A DNA stretch of 64,000 nucleotides, taken from Paracyclopina nana (taxonomy: Eukaryota; Arthropoda; Copepoda; Cyclopoida; Cyclopettidae). Made by a program: the position numbers and the translations under genes. A model generated the notes under the pieces. It was given only the letters and a program-made list of their open reading frames with translations. It did no database searches and was not told the origin of the DNA. Shown here piece after piece: positions 59,568-64,000 of this stretch. Position 1 is the stretch's first letter. Each line of letters starts with the position of its first letter. The stretch is from positions 4,960,001 to 5,024,000 of the forward strand of contig JAGUCH010000005.1 in the NCBI GenBank assembly GCA_019096065.1. Direction: 5' to 3'.

Positions 59568-61971
59568 TTATTGTCTCATTCCCTTCAAGGACTTTGGAAC
59601 ATCGTACGTTTCCAATGTGAGTTGGTGAGTTTTCAAGCACTTTTTCACCATGTGATTGATGGGGATCAACAGAGCTCTGATCTCTTTATTGTTTATTGGC
59701 CCGATGATTGGACGAATTTCTCCTGCCAAAAGCTTTTCGATTTGCCTCTTTTTGAATGTCAAGGATTTCTCTGGGATGGCCGGTGGAAGTGTGCACTGGT
59801 CCACAAAAAATGTCCATGTTTTTCTCGTGTCTTCAGAGCCACCAAGCAACAGAAGCGAATGTTTTGACTTGGGCCTTGAGCCAGCCAAAAATGAGGTCCT
59901 TTTCTTGTTCATGTTTTGGCGTGGGATGTCATCGTGACAGGATTTTGTGAAATGTGTTGGAGCATCTTCACCAAGTCTTCTTGTAAGCTCTGGACTTGAT
60001 GAGTTGGACTTTTGAGCCAAAATGATTGAAAGTTGGTTGGCAAACATTATTGGGCTCATGACTGCTTCCACGTCTTTTTTCGTAATTTCAGAAAGTTTGG
60101 GGTGGCTTAAGGACTTTCTGGAAAGGCTCAAAAGTTTGACCTCATCTGCAACAGTCTCGTCAAGTTGCTCAGGTTCTTTGGTGGTATTTTTTTCTAAGGG
60201 GTCCGGAATCGTTTTCAAATTTTCAGTCATTTGCTTTGGCCTCCGCTACAAAAAAGCAAGAATCATTCATATAATCATGAAAATTTATTAGTGCTGTACC
60301 CCTATGGTTTCATCTTGGTAATCAAGGCTAATATCAGGTTCATCCACAATCCAAACAGTTGGCACTTTTTCGGTAGCAGATGGCAGAAACAAGTCTCTGG
60401 TCGATTGCCTCTTGATTTTAATCCACCTTTGACTTCTCCTCAGTAAACTCTCAACAGATTTCTTCTTTTTCCTCACTCCTCTGGAAATGGTTCCAGTCGG
60501 AGTCGAAGGCACTGATGAGTTCAAATTGCCCATAACTTCGACAGGAGTGTTGTTGGACTCTGCATCATTTGATGAGCTCTCACACCTCTGCATCAATGAA
60601 ATCTGCTGTTCTTTCAGTGGAATGTTTGCGAATTTTTTATTTGGTCCACCAGATCGGTTGCTTTTCGTTGAACTCAAGCTGCTAGCACTCATGGGTCTGG
60701 ATTTGGGCCTGACTTTGATGCTCACAGAAGAATATCCTCTTCTGAGCTTTGGTGAATCAGAGCTATCTTCATCACCAATTTGGGTGGCAATTTTTGTCAA
60801 AGTAGTTGCAGATATTGATTTTCGCAAGTCCCATGCGTTTGGACTCTTTGACCTAGGTATGCCTTACTTAAGAAAAAAGCAACATTATATGCTTGGGTTT
60901 TCCCCTACTAACCTCAAATCGCCTGTATTTTCCGTCTTTGCAAGTTGACGAAAATTACTAGCAGGAATATTCAAGTTGGTTGAAGGAGCCTTTTCCTTCA
61001 CCTCCGGAATACCAATTGGAGCCTTGTTTATTGGAGTAGCTAGCTCACTTTTGGTGGCTGGTTCAACTTTGACAATTTCGTTTTTCTTGGCCCTCTCAAT
61101 AGCCCTGAGCCAGGCTTTTGTCTCACTGTCATTCCGCCCCCTCTGAAGAAACAAATTGCCGCAATAATAGAAAATGGAGTTGGCTTTAAATTAATTGGAA
61201 TTGGAATAGAGCATTGTGTGTACTTACCAAGTGAAAAACACCATTATCCTTAACAGTGACACTTATGGCCGTTTTCCCATTCTTGCAGGTTTCGTACTTT
61301 AAGTGAAAAATGTCCTTGACTTCATATGAGGCTTCGACTTTGCCAAGGAGGCTTTGACTGTCACCCTCCTCATGAACATTCATTAGTCCCCCCTCCAAAA
61401 TAATATATCTTGTCAGCCACGTATCCTTCTTGATGAAATGTGCGCCTATCGGCCTTTTTATTTTCAAGATGCCCTTCATGGTGACAGCAAGAGTAATTTC
61501 TTCAATACTAAAGCCACACAAAAACTGATTGCTATTTTTGTGGCAGAAATGTGCTGCTGCTGCTACTAATGATACGTTGTCCGGATTTCCTACCAGCTTG
61601 ATTATGTTTGGTGGTAAATCATGGAAAACCTCAGAATAATTCTGAATGACACTAAAGGCCTAGTAGTAGGTGCTACGGTATCGTGAAAAAAGGCGCTTCT
61701 ATTAGACGAAGAAGTCGCACATCAATCTCAAATATTATAAGTACAAGTCTAGCACCTGTTTGATGATTGATGATGGAACCAATCAGAGATTGCCGTCACT
61801 TCGTACCGCTTATTTTGACTTCACTTGACCAACCTTCAAACAATTTATTCACGTCGTCAGCCTGAAGATAGACAAAAATCGGTAATATAATAATTACATG
61901 GATACTTCACAAAAAACCACCCACACCAGATATAGTAAAGTAAATCTGAACTGTACCGGATTTTTTGCCAT
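59568..61971 (-). CDS. PH-domain protein of unknown function
   Basis: Six exons give 630 aa with exact phases: 61971-61957 (only 15 nt: MAKNP), 61861-61807 (55 nt), 61589-61228, 61142-60913, 60852-60300 and 60245-59568. A short N-terminal region (ADDVNKLFEGWSSEVKISG) precedes a pleckstrin-homology domain at about 61-162. That domain starts MKGILKIKRPIG, continues WLTRYIILEGGLMNVHEE and ends with the expected C-terminal helix Trp (ETKAWLRAIERAKK). The rest is Ser/Lys-rich and probably disordered, with basic patches (RGVRKKKKSVESLLRR). It is likely a membrane- or phosphoinositide-linked adaptor. No orthologue was recognised; OSBP-like and PLEKHO-like proteins were considered without a convincing match. 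Confidence 0.85.
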
Positions 61972-63656
61972 GATTTATATTCAATGAAATTACTCTGGAA
62001 AACCTCTGCTTGCTTGGCTCGCCTTGTCAATTTGGCAAATTATAAGGGATGCTTGTACAACATGCCATAATTATGCCTTAGATGAGAAGACATTGTGGAC
62101 ATAACTAGAGTGGTGTGCGGTTTCTTTCTTCAGCTGCTTTTGACCGCATGCAATTTTCTGAGACAGTGTAAATATAGGAGCGAATATCGTAAATGCACTA
62201 TTACGAATTCGATTTAGAAGGTCTTTTATATGCACGCCTTTTTTTGTAGGCCTTAAGTGAAAAAAGCTTCTGTATTACATAATACCATTATAGGGCTATC
62301 CGATAAAAAAGCTGTTAAAATTGGCAAACTTTGATGCTCTTTTCACTTTAGAGCAAGAGTGACTATAATGGAAATAACCTTGCATTTTTCCCCTTTTATT
62401 AATAAAACTCTCCCCCTGCTGAGCTGTAATTGTTGGCAATGAAATCAATGTGTAGCAATCAGCTCTTTTTGGCTGTCACTTTGTTCTATACTTTGCGATC
62501 GCGAATTGTTCTGCTGCTCAAGGTTGGAATTGAACATTTTTGACAAAAAAACGCCATATGGTGTGTCAATTCGTTCGCAAAGTTGCCTATTGTCAAATTG
62601 CAGAAGAAGCTAAAACTTGGACTAATTAAGCATATGCGACGTGAAATAAATTCAATTCATTAATTACAGGCAATTAGCAAATTCGCTTTATGCGTGCCGA
62701 TGACAAGTTTTTTTCCTTTGATTGTTGTTATTTATTTCGTGGTGCTGACAAAAATGGTATGATAAATTGGCGAATCAAAGTTGCATTAAAGCATGTAAAA
62801 GTGGATCGACACGCTCGTGATGTAAACCACAGCTAATTGATTTTCTCAATTCTTTTCCAATTTTTTTAGATCAAAGTGTCAATTTTGCCATTAGAAATCC
62901 CTTCTTTTTGAGGAAATATCACCTTGCTCCTGGCCCAACTAAACTGTGCTAAATGATCTTTTAATCTATGGTTTGATTGCGAAAATGCTCGGTACAAATC
63001 TTGCTCTTTTTGCTGCTACTATCATCAGCCCTTTTGAGCCTAAATTACTGCTTTTCAGCACATAATTTTGACTGATCTGAAATCCTTTTGGCTTCGCTCC
63101 TGATGACTTGTGCCAAAAGGGGCTTCGTAGCATTATCATGAACAAGAAAGTGCAAGTCATCAAAGGTTTGAGAAGGTCGGCTTCAAACATCTCACATTTC
63201 GCAATAATCAAAGCATTTTCTTCTCGATTTGAATGCAATTGTGAGAAAAAGTGAATTTGTGTGCCGACAGACAAACCGAGCGGTGATTAAGTGCCCGTAG
63301 CAATATGTATACGTGCTTTTGCGCGGTGATTTCATATATTACTAAAAGACTCACTCGCCGCATTGCTTGCTGCATAGTAACTTTCCACATGATCGAGTTA
63401 ATAATTTTTCATGGCACTTGCTCAACTTGGCTACCCTCGAGCTTGCTCAACTAATAAATCACACGCGTTAATACTATAGAACGGTTGTACTGTTTGATGC
63501 TAAACGCAAATCGCGAGATGATTTGGCAACCGTTTTAAAGGAGTATTTTGACGAAAGGCTTAATTTGGCTTCTTATATTCAGCCACAAGATTAACTTTGT
63601 GTGTCTCAAGGATGCATTTTGTTAATTATGTAGTGCTTCTGCGAGCAAGGAGTAAT
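61972..63656. other. No gene recognised; 5' flank of the PH-domain gene
   Basis: AT-rich, with only short frames. The promoter of the minus-strand PH gene should lie just after 61971. Confidence 0.5.
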
Positions 63657-63944
63657 TACCCAACCAGAAATTTTCCCAAGTTTTCTGAAAGTTATCGTGA
63701 CGTGTTAGCACTCCTTCGTTTTACCCAGGTTGAGTTTATGTCGTTATGTAACATTAACTTCCATACCACCTATGTAAAAAATTGGAAAAAATCGAATGTG
63801 ACAAGGAAAATGGGTATTTGCGATTTTACCTAGGTGTCAAGGCAGTTAATGTTACATAATGACTAAAACTCAATGTTGATAAAACGTATAAGTTTCACTG
63901 AGAGTTTTTTTGGCGTATGAGTGCTCAGAATTTCTGGTTGGGTA
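63657..63944. mobile_element. Non-autonomous TA-flanked inverted-repeat DNA element, copy 2
   Basis: The left end TA|CCCAACCAGAAATT (from 63659) and the right end AATTTCTGGTTGGG|TA (to 63942) are the same termini as the 8.1-kb copy, again with TA on each side. It is only 284 bp. Internal inverted repeats (TTATGTAACATTAAC at about 63742-63756 and its complement near 63846) give it a hairpin structure. It has no coding capacity. Confidence 0.75.
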
Positions 63945-64000
63945 GGGGCTTTTAAGACAGGGGTTGAAGTGGAGCATTCAATGTAGCAAAATTTTGGAAG

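Noticed and set aside
60230-60300. A separate gene starting at the ATG at 60230
   Set aside because: A 54-nt GT-AG intron (60299-60246) joins this frame in phase to the PH-domain exons, so it is the last exon of that gene.

Overview
The window is nuclear DNA of an animal, most likely an arthropod. Genes are split by GT-AG introns that are either very short (about 55-140 nt) or several kb long. Six multi-exon protein genes can be assembled with consistent phases: a stargazin-like calcium channel gamma subunit, a cyclase-family (kynurenine formamidase-like) secreted protein, a CYP2-clan P450, a secreted kelch protein, an MFSD6-like transporter and Unkempt; a PH-domain protein is the seventh. 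The P450 style (CYP2 clan, Unkempt and stargazin-like genes alongside) suggests a pancrustacean such as a springtail or branchiopod; that placement is inference only.

Layout. 0-1.9 kb: no gene seen. 1.9-23.2 kb (minus): stargazin-like gene with five recognised exons; its large introns hold a TA-flanked inverted-repeat element (8.1-9.1 kb), a foldback hairpin element (13.07-13.69 kb), a tandem SINE-like array punctuated by GC-rich hairpins (14.6-16.05 kb) and a minisatellite field with inverted arrays (16.08-18.98 kb). 23.2-28 kb: nothing recognised, but the first stargazin-like exon should lie here. 28-42 kb (minus): cyclase-family gene whose third intron (11.5 kb) contains, on the plus strand, a BEL/Pao LTR retrotransposon (28.5-38.1 kb) and a complete P450 gene (38.16-39.90 kb). 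42.8-44.5 kb (minus): secreted kelch protein. 46.1-47.8 kb (plus): MFSD6-like transporter. 47.8-50.9 kb: GC-rich stretch leading to unkempt (50.9-58.3 kb, plus). 59.6-62.0 kb (minus): PH-domain protein, convergent with unkempt. 63.66-63.94 kb: a second short copy of the TA-flanked element family.

Most notable: (1) the stargazin-like reading frame continues in phase for 54 acidic codons beyond a UGA-C stop, and both possible C-termini end in S-A-hydrophobic, a PDZ-ligand shape; (2) the cyclase-family protein has lost most metal-binding residues, so it looks like a secreted pseudoenzyme; (3) the BEL/Pao element carries an extra downstream coding region with DEDD-exonuclease-like motifs and zinc knuckles; (4) an unusual tandem array couples tRNA-like segments to perfect GC-rich hairpins; (5) unkempt lacks its usual C-terminal RING finger. 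The genes are a mixed neighbourhood and show no sign of a shared pathway.
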